Of a stretch of 37,590 bases of DNA, positions 25,178 through 33,474 are shown in pieces. The notes under the pieces were generated by a model. The model searched no databases, had not been told where the DNA came from, and worked only from the letters and a program-made list of their open reading frames with translations. The stretch comes from Bacteroidales bacterium. GTDB lineage: Bacteria > Bacteroidota > Bacteroidia > Bacteroidales > Bacteroidaceae. The stretch spans positions 1 to 37,590 of the forward strand of contig SFFB01000017.1 of NCBI GenBank assembly GCA_004557035.1, in the 5' to 3' direction. The position numbers were made by a program, and so were the translations under genes. The first letter of the stretch is position 1; every line of letters starts with the position of its first letter.

Positions 25178-25609
25178 ATGGAACTGAAAGTCATCAACCA
25201 CTCCCATCATCCGCTCCCCGAATATGCCACACCGCTCAGCGCCGGTCTGGACCTGCGGGCCAACCTCTCTGCTCCCGTCACGCTCCAGCCTCTGGGCCGT
25301 GCACTCATCCCTACAGGGCTCTTCATTGCCCTGCCTCCCGGCTTTGAAGCTCAGGTGCGCCCCCGATCGGGTCTGGCCTTGAAGAAAGGCATCGGCGTAC
25401 TTAATTCGCCGGGCACCATCGACGCGGACTATCGCGGCGAGATTGGCGTCATTCTGGTCAATCTCTCTGACGAGCCTTTTGTGGTGCAAGACGGAGAGCG
25501 CATCGCCCAAATGGTGGTGGCGCGACACGAGCGCGTGGAATGGACAGCCGTGGACGAACTCGACGAGACAGAACGCGGCGCAGGCGGCTTCGGCCACACG
25601 GGCAAATGA
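25178..25609 (+). CDS. dut: dUTP diphosphatase
   Basis: Homotrimeric dUTPase that hydrolyses dUTP to dUMP and so keeps uracil out of DNA; 143 residues. The start at ATG 25178 gives MELKVINHS; the longer frame needs a TTG start. All five family motifs are present in order: SAGLDLRA, RPRSGLALKKG, GTIDADYRGEIGV, GERIAQMVV and the C-terminal GAGGFGHTG, which closes over the active site (most members have S where this has H). Its stop overlaps the ATG of the next gene (ATGA), suggesting translational coupling. Confidence 0.96.
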   Translation: MELKVINHSHHPLPEYATPLSAGLDLRANLSAPVTLQPLGRALIPTGLFIALPPGFEAQVRPRSGLALKKGIGVLNSPGTIDADYRGEIGVILVNLSDEPFVVQDGERIAQMVVARHERVEWTAVDELDETERGAGGFGHTGK

Positions 25610-27498
25610 CGGCCATCCAAAAACGATTAGACAACCTTCTGATGAAATTGTTAAGGACAATGTCTTTGTTGACAAGCCTTCGCTCTGGTGAAGCTACGAC
25701 GAGACGGCTGTGTGTCAGGCACGCGGTCGGCGGACTGTGGCTTTTGGTCATGGCCATAGGCCTGGCGGCATGTGGCGGAAAACAGGCGACCGCCCTAGAA
25801 GGCCATGCCTCTGAGGCCACCTCTACCTCGGTGCAAACCGAACAGCGCAACGAGCGATTTGACGCGCTCTTCTTGGAAGCTTCCCGCAGGTGTGCCCTGG
25901 CCGACTACGATGCCCAATACGAATTGCTGCAAGCGGCGCTGGCCGAACAGCCTGAGGCGCCCGAGGCGCTCTACGAACTGGGTCGTATGAAACTGATAGT
26001 GAGCAGCTCGACCGACACCGTGATGCGGGCCGAAGGCGAGGCGCAAATCAGAAAAGCCATCAAGGCGATGCCCGAAAGGCCATACTACAAAGAATTCCTG
26101 GCCGACTATCTGGCCGGCCGCAATCGCTATGCCGAAGCCATAGAATTGTACACCCAACTGACCGCCAACGCCCACACAAGCAGCAAACTCTACACGCTCA
26201 TGGGCATTCAGGAAGAAGCCGGCGACTATGCCGGAGCCATCGAAACCATTAACCGCATTGAGGCCATAGACGGCCGCTCGGAAAGGTTGAGCATAGGGAA
26301 GTTTAACCTCTACGCCGAAATGGGCGACAACGAGCATGCCTATGCTTCGATAGAAGAACTGTGTGCGGAGTTTCCCGACGAACTGCGCTACCGCGTCTTG
26401 CTGGGCGATCTCTACCGCCAAAACGGCTATCCCGATATGGCCCTGGCAGTCTACAAAGACGTGCTGACGGCCGAGCCCGACAACAGTCTGGCCCAAATCT
26501 CTTTGCTGTCTTATTATAAAGGTACCGGCCAAGACTCACTCTATCGCGAACTGCTCGAAGACGTGGTCTTGAGCCCCAACCAACAGATGGAGGCCAAAGT
26601 CGAAGCCATGCAGGGCTTCGTCATGGACGCCGTGATGACCGACAAAGACAGTGCAGAGGTGCTCTACCTGTTCAGGCACGCCCTGCAAGAACCGCAAGAA
26701 AACCGCCAACTGGCCACGCTCTGCATCTCGTATATGTCGGCCATCGGCATGCCTGAGGAGAAAATTATTCCCGTGCTCAAACAGGCTCTTGAGATAGAGC
26801 CCGACTTCGAAGGAGGCCGGATGATGCTGATCGACATACTGTTGCGCCTTAACGACACCGAAGGCGTGGCCGAGGTGTGCCGCGACGGCATGATTTATCA
26901 GCCTGACGAACCGCTCTATTATTATTATGCCGGACTGGCACAGGCCATCTTGGGCAACGAAGCGCTGGGCACGGAATATCTTGAAGCCGGCATAGAGCGC
27001 ATCAACGACGAGACCGACCTCAATCTGGCTGCCGGCATCTATGCCACACTGGGCGATCTCTATTATGAACAAAAAAAGAAAAACGAGGCCTATGCGGCCT
27101 ACGACCAATCCCTGCTCTACGACCCCGACAACGTGTCGTGTCTGAACAACTACGCCTATTATCTCTCCCTCGACGGCAAGCGGCTCGAACAGGCCGAGGC
27201 CATGAGCCGACGCACCATCAACGCCGAACCGCAAAACGCCACCTACCTCGACACTTACGCCTGGATACTCTACATCCAAAAAGACTATAAAAACGCCAGC
27301 ATATATATCGAACAAGCCATCGACGGCCTGGACGAGACGGAAGAGAACGCCGGCATTTTCGACCATGCCGGCGACATTTTCTTCAGGCTGAAGCAAAACA
27401 AGAAAGCGCTCCAATTCTGGATTAAAGCCCTCTCGCTCACCACCGACGCCGACCGGAAAGAAACACTGAAACGCAAAGTGCGCCGCAAAAGACTCTGA
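25606..27498 (+). CDS. TPR-repeat lipoprotein
   Basis: A tetratricopeptide-repeat protein of about 630 residues. A lipobox LAAC with Cys56 (counted from 25606) after a hydrophobic GLWLLVMAIG suggests an outer-membrane lipoprotein facing the periplasm. The start is uncertain: ATG 25606 overlaps the dut stop, but ATGs at 25642 and 25660 would give a shorter, more normal signal peptide. Helical repeats with the TPR pattern (for example AEAIELYTQL, LYRQNGYPDMALAVY, NEAYAAYDQSLLYDPD) run from about residue 85 to the end. The order dut, TPR protein, DUF4292 protein, EnvC-like protein is one I recognise from other Bacteroidales, which suggests a shared envelope role; the exact function is not known. 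Confidence 0.85.
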   Translation: MTAIQKRLDNLLMKLLRTMSLLTSLRSGEATTRRLCVRHAVGGLWLLVMAIGLAACGGKQATALEGHASEATSTSVQTEQRNERFDALFLEASRRCALADYDAQYELLQAALAEQPEAPEALYELGRMKLIVSSSTDTVMRAEGEAQIRKAIKAMPERPYYKEFLADYLAGRNRYAEAIELYTQLTANAHTSSKLYTLMGIQEEAGDYAGAIETINRIEAIDGRSERLSIGKFNLYAEMGDNEHAYASIEELCAEFPDELRYRVLLGDLYRQNGYPDMALAVYKDVLTAEPDNSLAQISLLSYYKGTGQDSLYRELLEDVVLSPNQQMEAKVEAMQGFVMDAVMTDKDSAEVLYLFRHALQEPQENRQLATLCISYMSAIGMPEEKIIPVLKQALEIEPDFEGGRMMLIDILLRLNDTEGVAEVCRDGMIYQPDEPLYYYYAGLAQAILGNEALGTEYLEAGIERINDETDLNLAAGIYATLGDLYYEQKKKNEAYAAYDQSLLYDPDNVSCLNNYAYYLSLDGKRLEQAEAMSRRTINAEPQNATYLDTYAWILYIQKDYKNASIYIEQAIDGLDETEENAGIFDHAGDIFFRLKQNKKALQFWIKALSLTTDADRKETLKRKVRRKRL

Positions 27499-27526
27499 CG
27501 CCACACCCACTTAAGCCCCCGAAAAC

Positions 27527-28384
27527 ATGAAACACTTGATGAAGTTCGCCCTGCTCTGTCTGGCCCTCACCCTCACGGCCTGCCACGGCTCTAAAATGGC
27601 CGGCGACAAAGCCACCGACGCGACAAGCGGACAAAACGCCAAAATGAGCGAAAGACAAAAGGTGGAAGCCTACGTCAACAAAGTCAACGCCAACAACCAA
27701 ACGGCCCAGGCCGTCACGGCCAAAATCAAGATGACCGTGGCCAAAGGCTCGAAAGACATCTCCGTGGGCGGTAGCCTGTCGATGAAACGCGACGAAGTAA
27801 TACGCCTGTCGATGACTTTCCTGGGCTTTGAGGTGGCCCGACTGGAGTTTTCGCCCGACAAAGTGCTCCTACTCGACCGCTACCATAAAGAATACATCGA
27901 AGCCGCCTATACCGACGTGGATTTCCTCCGACAGGCCGGCCTCGACTTCAAAAGCCTTCAAGCGCTCTTTTGGGCCGAACTGTTTGCGCCGGCCACCGTC
28001 AAAGGAGATTTTGCCTCACACATCAGCCTCGCTGCCGCCGGCGACCACACGCTGCTCACCCTGCGCGACGCACCCAAACTGGAATATGCCTTCCTCACCC
28101 AAACCTCAGGAGCTCGCCTGCGCCGCGTCCAAATCCAGTCGAAAAGCACAGCCGACAAGGGACAGTTTGAATGGCGCTACGACAAAGAGGTGCAACTGGG
28201 CGGCAAGCGTTTTCCCACACAGATGAACTGTAGTGTGACCGGCCTCGAAGCTCCGCTGCGTCTCGACATCACGCTGAGCAAACTCAACAACGATGCCGAC
28301 TGGACCACCCATACCACGCCGCCGGCCAAATACACACGCCGCCGTGCCGCCGACATCCTCGGTCCGCTGCTCAACCGTCTCTGA
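27527..28384 (+). CDS. DUF4292 lipoprotein (LolB/LolA-like)
   Basis: A 285-residue lipoprotein with lipobox LTAC (Cys19). The sequence matches the Bacteroidetes DUF4292 family: TAKIKMTVAKGSKDISVGG-type strands, EVIRLSMTFLGFEVARLEF, then VLLLDRYHKEYIEA. The family is thought to have a LolA/LolB-like half-barrel, so a role in moving or inserting lipoproteins or lipids is a reasonable inference, not shown. It is 28 bases after the TPR gene and 21 bases before the EnvC-like gene, clearly in one operon. Confidence 0.83.
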   Translation: MKHLMKFALLCLALTLTACHGSKMAGDKATDATSGQNAKMSERQKVEAYVNKVNANNQTAQAVTAKIKMTVAKGSKDISVGGSLSMKRDEVIRLSMTFLGFEVARLEFSPDKVLLLDRYHKEYIEAAYTDVDFLRQAGLDFKSLQALFWAELFAPATVKGDFASHISLAAAGDHTLLTLRDAPKLEYAFLTQTSGARLRRVQIQSKSTADKGQFEWRYDKEVQLGGKRFPTQMNCSVTGLEAPLRLDITLSKLNNDADWTTHTTPPAKYTRRRAADILGPLLNRL

Positions 28385-28405
28385 TTTCACAGCCTCCAAC
28401 CCATT

Positions 28406-29791
28406 ATGCCACACCCCACGCCCACAATACGTCGCCACTATGCCGGCAGAGCCCTCGTCGCCCTGCTGCTGTTGTGCCTGCCTTGGTGCGGACACGCACA
28501 AAACAGCAAACGCATCAAACAGATGAAGCAAGAGAGCACGGCGCTGAAAAAACAGATTGCCGACTCTGAAAATCTGCTCAGAAATACCAAGAAAGACATC
28601 AAGTCGCAACTCAAAAACCTCTCGGTCATTGATGGACAGATTGTGGACCAGACCAAAATCGTGGGCGACTATCAAAACGAAGTGGAGGCCCTGGGCAAAG
28701 ACCTGACCGCCAAAGAGGCCGAACTCAAGAAACTGGAACAGGAACTCACGGCCTGCAAACAAAAATACCGCCGCGCCGTGCTCTATCTCAACCGCAAGCG
28801 CCTGCTGCAAAACAAATGGATGTTTGTGCTCTCTGCCAAAAACTTCAGACAGATGTATCGCCGCATGCGCTACGCTTCTGACTATTCCAAGTATCTTCGC
28901 GCACAGGCCGAAACCATCAAACAAAAAGAAGAGGCCGTGAGCAAGGCACGCGAGGCCGTCCACGCCGCCAAGAAAGAAAAAGACGGCTTGCTCAGCGAAG
29001 CCCAAGGCGAGCACAAACGATTGGAAGCCAAGAAGAAAGAACGACAGGGCGTCATCAGCGAACTCAACAAAAAGCAGTCGCAACTCACCACGACCATTGC
29101 CCAGCAAAAACGCAAATACGCCAACCTCAACGCCTCTATCGACCGCCTCATCAAGCAGGAAATCGCTGCCGCCGAAGCACGACGGAAGAAAGAAGAAGCC
29201 CGACGCAAAGCCGCCGAAGAGAAACGCCGCAAAGCCGAAGAGGCTGAGGCAAGACGCAAAAAGAACGCCAAAACCACCAAAACCACTACAAGCAAAAAGA
29301 CATCAACGGCCACACCGACGAAGTCTAAACCGCGCTACGAAGAAGAAGACGCCACCGACCGCACCCTTTCGTCAGGCTTTGCCGCCAACCGCGGTCGACT
29401 GCCCATCCCCATAACCGGTAGCTATGCCGTCACCGGACGATATGGCCAATACAGCGTCGAAGGCCTCTCGGGCGTAAGCCTCGACAGCAAAGGCATCAAC
29501 CTCACCGGTCGCTCAGGCGCCCAGGCACGCTGCGTCTATGATGGCGAAGTGAGCGCCGTGGCCAACGTGGGCGGCACATACGTGGTCATCGTGCGACACG
29601 GCAGCTACTATTCCGTTTACAGCAACCTCTCAAGCGTCGCCGTGCGCAACGGACAAGCCGTCAAGACCCGACAAACCCTCGGTGCCGTGGCCGGCGACGG
29701 TAGCGGCGGCTGTACGCTCCATTTCCAATTGCGCAAACGCAGCGGCTCCACCGCCAGCCACATCAATCCCCTGCCCTGGCTGGCCCGATAG
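28406..29791 (+). CDS. EnvC-like murein hydrolase activator (degenerate M23)
   Basis: A 461-residue exported protein. A signal peptide (about 1-31, LLLCLPWCGHAQ) is followed by a long coiled coil (about 33-295) rich in Lys, Glu, Arg and Ala, a Thr/Lys linker (about 296-320), and a C-terminal LytM/M23 domain (about 335-461). The peptidase zinc site is incomplete: the usual HxGxD reads LDSKGIN, and the later HxH reads LHFQL with only one histidine. This fits EnvC-type activators, which switch on an amidase for daughter-cell separation rather than cut peptidoglycan themselves. It is the last gene of the dut operon; a weak GCC/GGC hairpin with T5 (29791-29809) follows. Confidence 0.87.
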   Translation: MPHPTPTIRRHYAGRALVALLLLCLPWCGHAQNSKRIKQMKQESTALKKQIADSENLLRNTKKDIKSQLKNLSVIDGQIVDQTKIVGDYQNEVEALGKDLTAKEAELKKLEQELTACKQKYRRAVLYLNRKRLLQNKWMFVLSAKNFRQMYRRMRYASDYSKYLRAQAETIKQKEEAVSKAREAVHAAKKEKDGLLSEAQGEHKRLEAKKKERQGVISELNKKQSQLTTTIAQQKRKYANLNASIDRLIKQEIAAAEARRKKEEARRKAAEEKRRKAEEAEARRKKNAKTTKTTTSKKTSTATPTKSKPRYEEEDATDRTLSSGFAANRGRLPIPITGSYAVTGRYGQYSVEGLSGVSLDSKGINLTGRSGAQARCVYDGEVSAVANVGGTYVVIVRHGSYYSVYSNLSSVAVRNGQAVKTRQTLGAVAGDGSGGCTLHFQLRKRSGSTASHINPLPWLAR

Positions 29792-29840
29792 GCCGAAGAG
29801 GCTGTTTTTCAGTCAAAGAGAAAAATAAAACAGTCCCGGG

Positions 29841-29872
29841 CTTGTCTATTTCACACGAAGTCAGTACTTTTG
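29841..29872 (+). promoter_or_regulatory. Promoter of rpsO
   Basis: TACTTTTG (29865-29872) matches TAnnTTTG, with CTTG (29841-29844) 20 bases upstream. The leader to the rpsO ATG is about 55-60 bases. Confidence 0.7.
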
Positions 29873-29934
29873 CACCGCTAAACTCGCCAGAGTCCGCTTT
29901 GGCAGCAATTACAACCCACTTAATTCAATACACA

Positions 29935-30204
29935 ATGTACTTAGATTCTGAAAAGAAGAAAGAGATCTTTGGCAAGTACGGAACGTCTAATTCAGACACC
30001 GGTTCTGCTGAGAGCCAGGTGGCTTTGTTTTCCTACCGTATTGCCCATTTGACGGAGCACATGAGAGCCAACCGTAAAGATCATACGACTGAACGCTCTC
30101 TCGTGAAACTGGTAGGTAAGCGCCGCGCTTTGCTCAACTATCTCAAGCGCAAAGACATCGAGCGTTACCGCGCCATCGTCAAAGCCCTCGGCCTCCGCAA
30201 GTAA
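29935..30204 (+). CDS. rpsO: Ribosomal protein S15
   Basis: Primary 16S rRNA-binding protein of the small subunit; 89 residues from ATG 29935 (MYLDSEKKKEIFGKYG). The longer open frame starts before the promoter and is discarded. TGSAESQVALFSYRIAHLTEHM and the basic KDHTTERSLVKLVGKRR region are the family hallmarks. Single gene with its own promoter and a strong terminator. Length is normal. Confidence 0.97.
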   Translation: MYLDSEKKKEIFGKYGTSNSDTGSAESQVALFSYRIAHLTEHMRANRKDHTTERSLVKLVGKRRALLNYLKRKDIERYRAIVKALGLRK

Positions 30205-30247
30205 TTCATCCACTTGCAGCCACATCAGGCTTAAAGACACAAAACAC

Positions 30248-30290
30248 AACTTCCCGCCTCCGATTTCCGGCCGGCGGGAAGTTTCGTTTT
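30248..30290 (+). terminator. Terminator of rpsO
   Basis: A perfect 11-bp stem, AACTTCCCGCC (30248-30258) and GGCGGGAAGTT (30273-30283), is followed by TCGTTTT. It lies 43 bases after the rpsO stop. Confidence 0.88.
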
Positions 30291-30380
30291 GGGGCTATTG
30301 CGGCGGCAAGTATTCCTAAGATAGTCCCAAAGAAACCTATAAACGGTTACTCCGTCAAGGCTGTAAACAGTTTTGGCCAT

Positions 30381-30398
30381 TATTTTTGTTTATATTTG
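30381..30398 (+). promoter_or_regulatory. Two adjacent -7 boxes before the restriction gene
   Basis: TATTTTTG (30381-30388) and TATATTTG (30391-30398) both match TAnnTTTG. TTTG at 30372-30375 is closer to them than the usual 19-21 bases, so neither has a clear -33 partner. No controller-protein gene or obvious C-box is seen. Confidence 0.45.
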
Positions 30399-30440
30399 CA
30401 TTACAAACAATCAACTGGCATCTATCAAACCAATTAAAAT

Positions 30441-31271
30441 ATGACAGACGCAGTAAACAAAGAGCGGGCCATTCGCGCTGTGGTCAGACAAGCCGTAGAA
30501 AGCTACGCTTCCGGGTTTTCTGATAGACATCTGAAAGAAGTGGATGACGAAGAAGGGACGATTAATATGAAAATCCATAACGTTTTCATTGCTGCCTTGG
30601 GGGCTGATATCCAATATTATTCAGCCTTGGCGCGTTCGCTTGACAGCAGTCTTGGGAATATGCTTGAAAAGATGGCTATCAATCTCGCCTCACTCAATTA
30701 TGAGGTGAGCCAGCACATAGAAGGCCCCATCTATCAAGAGCAGACTGATTTTATTGCAGAACTCTTGGAAGCATACAAAAATACCAAAGGCCTCAATCAT
30801 AGGAGGCCAAGTGTCAATGACTATGCGGGCATCGGTCATAAAAACACCTCGTCAGTGCACAGCAAACGCCACGAAAGCGATTATTACTTGAAAGACCCGG
30901 AAACCGGTATGCACTATTTAATCGAACTAAAAATAGGTGGTGATTTAGATAACAAAAAGGCACGTTCAGAGAAAGAAGCCCTCTTGGAGCAGTACTGCAT
31001 ACTGGCCAATGTGCTTGGTAGCGAAGACAACATAAAGATTTGTTTTGCCACGGCTTACAATCGCTACGGCGAGGGCAAGCCATGGAAACAAAGCCGAGTA
31101 CGACAATTTTTTGCAGAAGATGAACTGCTCATCAGTAGCAGTTTCTGGAACTTGATTTGTAAATCGCAAAACGGTTACGACATAGTACTCGATGAATATC
31201 AAAAGAATTCGCATAAAATCACCGAGGCTTTAGATTGCATAAAAGAGGCTTATTTAGGCGATGGGGAATAA
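30441..31271 (+). CDS. Type II restriction endonuclease, PD-(D/E)XK type (TdeIII-like)
   Basis: A 276-residue cytoplasmic protein directly upstream of a DNA methyltransferase gene, with an 11-base overlap. The nuclease core is visible as Asp147 in ESDYYL and Glu162-Leu-Lys164 in YLIELK, 15 residues apart, a normal PD-(D/E)XK spacing. The following GGDLDNKKARSEKEALLEQ, FATAYNRYG and FWNLI segments remind me of the TdeIII family, but this is recall, not a search. Recognition sequence unknown. The DNA is visibly richer in A and T than the flanking genes, suggesting transfer. Confidence in a restriction function comes mainly from the gene pair and the motif. Confidence 0.75.
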   Translation: MTDAVNKERAIRAVVRQAVESYASGFSDRHLKEVDDEEGTINMKIHNVFIAALGADIQYYSALARSLDSSLGNMLEKMAINLASLNYEVSQHIEGPIYQEQTDFIAELLEAYKNTKGLNHRRPSVNDYAGIGHKNTSSVHSKRHESDYYLKDPETGMHYLIELKIGGDLDNKKARSEKEALLEQYCILANVLGSEDNIKICFATAYNRYGEGKPWKQSRVRQFFAEDELLISSSFWNLICKSQNGYDIVLDEYQKNSHKITEALDCIKEAYLGDGE

Positions 31272-33276
31272 AGGCGAAAATTGGAGAAAATGCGTCATCA
31301 ACGCGGATAGTAGGGATATCATCAAACGTATCCCTGACAACTCCATTGACTTAATCCTTACAGACCCTCCTTATAATTTAGCATCTCATTCCACTGGCAA
31401 CATTCCCCTGCCGGGCCGTTCGGCAATGAACAATGACATTGCAGCTTGGGACAGAATAGACTTCACCCCTGAAGAATGGGCAGAAGATTTTATCCGTATT
31501 CTCAAGCCAACCGGTAATCTATTTATCTTCACATCTTACAATCAGTTGGGGCGTTGGTATAATTGCTTGGACCATCGGTTTGATACGTCAAACTTTATGG
31601 TATGGCACAAAACCAATCCTGCTCCCAAGATTTTCAAAGCCGGCTTCCTTAATAGCTGTGAGTTGATTTTTACTTGTTGGAACAAAAAGCATACATGGAA
31701 TTTCATCTCACAAGCAGAAATGCACAACTTCATTCAGAGCCCCATCTGTATGGCTCCTGAAAGATTGCAGAACCCCAAACACCCTGCCCAGAAACCGATT
31801 ACCATTTTAAAGAAAATCATTGAAATCGCCTCAAACAGCAATGACATCATTTTTGACCCTTTTATGGGTGTGGGTTCAACAGGAGTTGCGGCACTGGACT
31901 TAGGGCGCCGCTTTATCGGAATAGAACTTGACGCTGATTATTTCCAAGCGGCGCGCAAGCGCATTAATCTCTGTCTGAACAAAACGGCACAAAAACCACC
32001 TATGACCAAAGCATACCAACCCAACAACGAAAATGAAACGACGGCCGTTAATGAAGGCATAGCGACTTATAGCGCCACGGCACGACAACTGGCGGATTTC
32101 TTCAACCAGCCACAACCTCCGACAGAAACCGGCGGCATCCAACCGCGACTGTCACCGGCATCGGGCCTTTCGCCCATCATCAAATGGCCGGGCGGCAAAG
32201 AGAAAGAGCTGAAATACATTATCCCCAACCTGCCAAACTTTGAGCGATTTTTTGAACCATTTGTGGGCGGTGGGGCTGTCTTTATGGGAATCAATGCCCA
32301 TGCCTATCACATCAATGACCGCTCTGAGGAATTGATGGATCTGTACCGTTATATCGCGTCAATGGAAGAGGCCTTCTTCGATTATGCCACCGACATAGAC
32401 CTGTCTTGGCGGCGCGCCACAACGTTTGCGGCGCAGAACGAGTCTCTTCGCACCACTTATGAAGACTTCAGAAACGACAAAATAGATGCCAAGCAACTGA
32501 AAGAATTCATCCAGACCTTTTGCCGCGACAACAAAAACGAAATCATTGGACTTCTGACCGATGCCTTCGCGGCGTTGCCCTGTGTGCTTGTGGCTGAAAC
32601 TGAAAAAAACCTGTGGCGCAAGATGACCCGTATGCGCCAGTTGGAACAAAGCCGGCATTTGTTGCCTGAAAAAGATCTCCAAGACAATATCGAGACCGCC
32701 ATAAAAAGTGCATTGTACATGAACTACCGGCATCTGTATAATGTGATGAAGGAGACGGACCGGCCATTACGCTGCGCCTTATTTTTCTTTCTGCGCAATT
32801 ATGCCTACAGTAGTATGTTCCGATACAGCAACAAAGGCGACTTCAACGTGCCTTATGGCGGCATAGCCTATAATGGTAAGCTGATGGCGAAAAAGTTGGA
32901 CTATTATCAGACAGAGGCTCTTCAAAACCATTTCAAGGCCACCCGGCTTTACAACTTGGATTTTGAAGATTTCTTGACGCAAGTCAGGCCTCAAGCCAAT
33001 GATTTTGTTTTTCTTGACCCGCCTTACGACAGCGAGTTCAGCACTTATGCACAAAACCGCTTCACCGCCGCCGACCAGGTGCGACTGGCCAACTACCTCC
33101 TGCACGAGTGCAAAGCCAAATGGATGCTTATCATCAAAAACACAGACTTTATCTTCCAACTCTACAACCAAGAGGGCGTCAATATCCGCGCCTTTGACAA
33201 AGAGTATGCGGTGAGTTTTATGAACAGGAACAAGAAACAGACCACCCACCTGCTCATTACCAACTACGACAACTAA
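31261..33276 (+). CDS. Fused double DNA methyltransferase (beta-class + Dam-like alpha-class)
   Basis: A 671-residue protein with two complete methyltransferases. The N-terminal one (about 1-240) has DPPY at 35-38 before the AdoMet loop FDPFMGVGSTG (198-208), the order of beta-class N6-adenine or N4-cytosine enzymes. A Pro/Asn/Thr-rich linker covers about 240-300. The C-terminal one (about 300-671) has KWPGGK (308-313), FEPFVGGG (331-338) and then DPPYDSEF (586-593), the Dam-like D12 alpha class, N6-adenine. Both sets of motifs look intact. Two different domains in one chain suggest that each strand of an asymmetric site is modified by its own domain, protecting against the paired endonuclease. 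The start at 31261 overlaps the endonuclease stop by 11 bases, so the two are translationally coupled. Confidence 0.92.
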   Translation: MGNKGENWRKCVINADSRDIIKRIPDNSIDLILTDPPYNLASHSTGNIPLPGRSAMNNDIAAWDRIDFTPEEWAEDFIRILKPTGNLFIFTSYNQLGRWYNCLDHRFDTSNFMVWHKTNPAPKIFKAGFLNSCELIFTCWNKKHTWNFISQAEMHNFIQSPICMAPERLQNPKHPAQKPITILKKIIEIASNSNDIIFDPFMGVGSTGVAALDLGRRFIGIELDADYFQAARKRINLCLNKTAQKPPMTKAYQPNNENETTAVNEGIATYSATARQLADFFNQPQPPTETGGIQPRLSPASGLSPIIKWPGGKEKELKYIIPNLPNFERFFEPFVGGGAVFMGINAHAYHINDRSEELMDLYRYIASMEEAFFDYATDIDLSWRRATTFAAQNESLRTTYEDFRNDKIDAKQLKEFIQTFCRDNKNEIIGLLTDAFAALPCVLVAETEKNLWRKMTRMRQLEQSRHLLPEKDLQDNIETAIKSALYMNYRHLYNVMKETDRPLRCALFFFLRNYAYSSMFRYSNKGDFNVPYGGIAYNGKLMAKKLDYYQTEALQNHFKATRLYNLDFEDFLTQVRPQANDFVFLDPPYDSEFSTYAQNRFTAADQVRLANYLLHECKAKWMLIIKNTDFIFQLYNQEGVNIRAFDKEYAVSFMNRNKKQTTHLLITNYDN

Positions 33277-33411
33277 ACGCCACAAAAATTGGGCAATATT
33301 TTTTGAGACGCCCAAAAACCACGTAAACGTTTTTCACACAGTGGCCCATCTCGCCGAGCGCCTCAAACGCAATTTTACGCAAGAAATGGCCGATTATTGA
33401 ATTATTGTTGA

Positions 33412-33419
33412 TATTTTTG
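33412..33419 (+). promoter_or_regulatory. -7 box before the trpB-like gene
   Basis: TATTTTTG matches TAnnTTTG, about 56 bases before the ATG. It lies inside a perfect 7-bp hairpin (GATATTT 33410-33416, AAATATC 33421-33427). No clear -33 box. Confidence 0.5.
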
Positions 33420-33474
33420 CAAATATCTTAGCATAAATACAATAATACTTCGCAAACCAAAACAATTTGACGAT

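Noticed and set aside
30291..33474. Possible direct repeats or att sites flanking the restriction-modification island
   Set aside because: I compared both edges and found only short chance matches and no integrase, so no attachment site can be supported.
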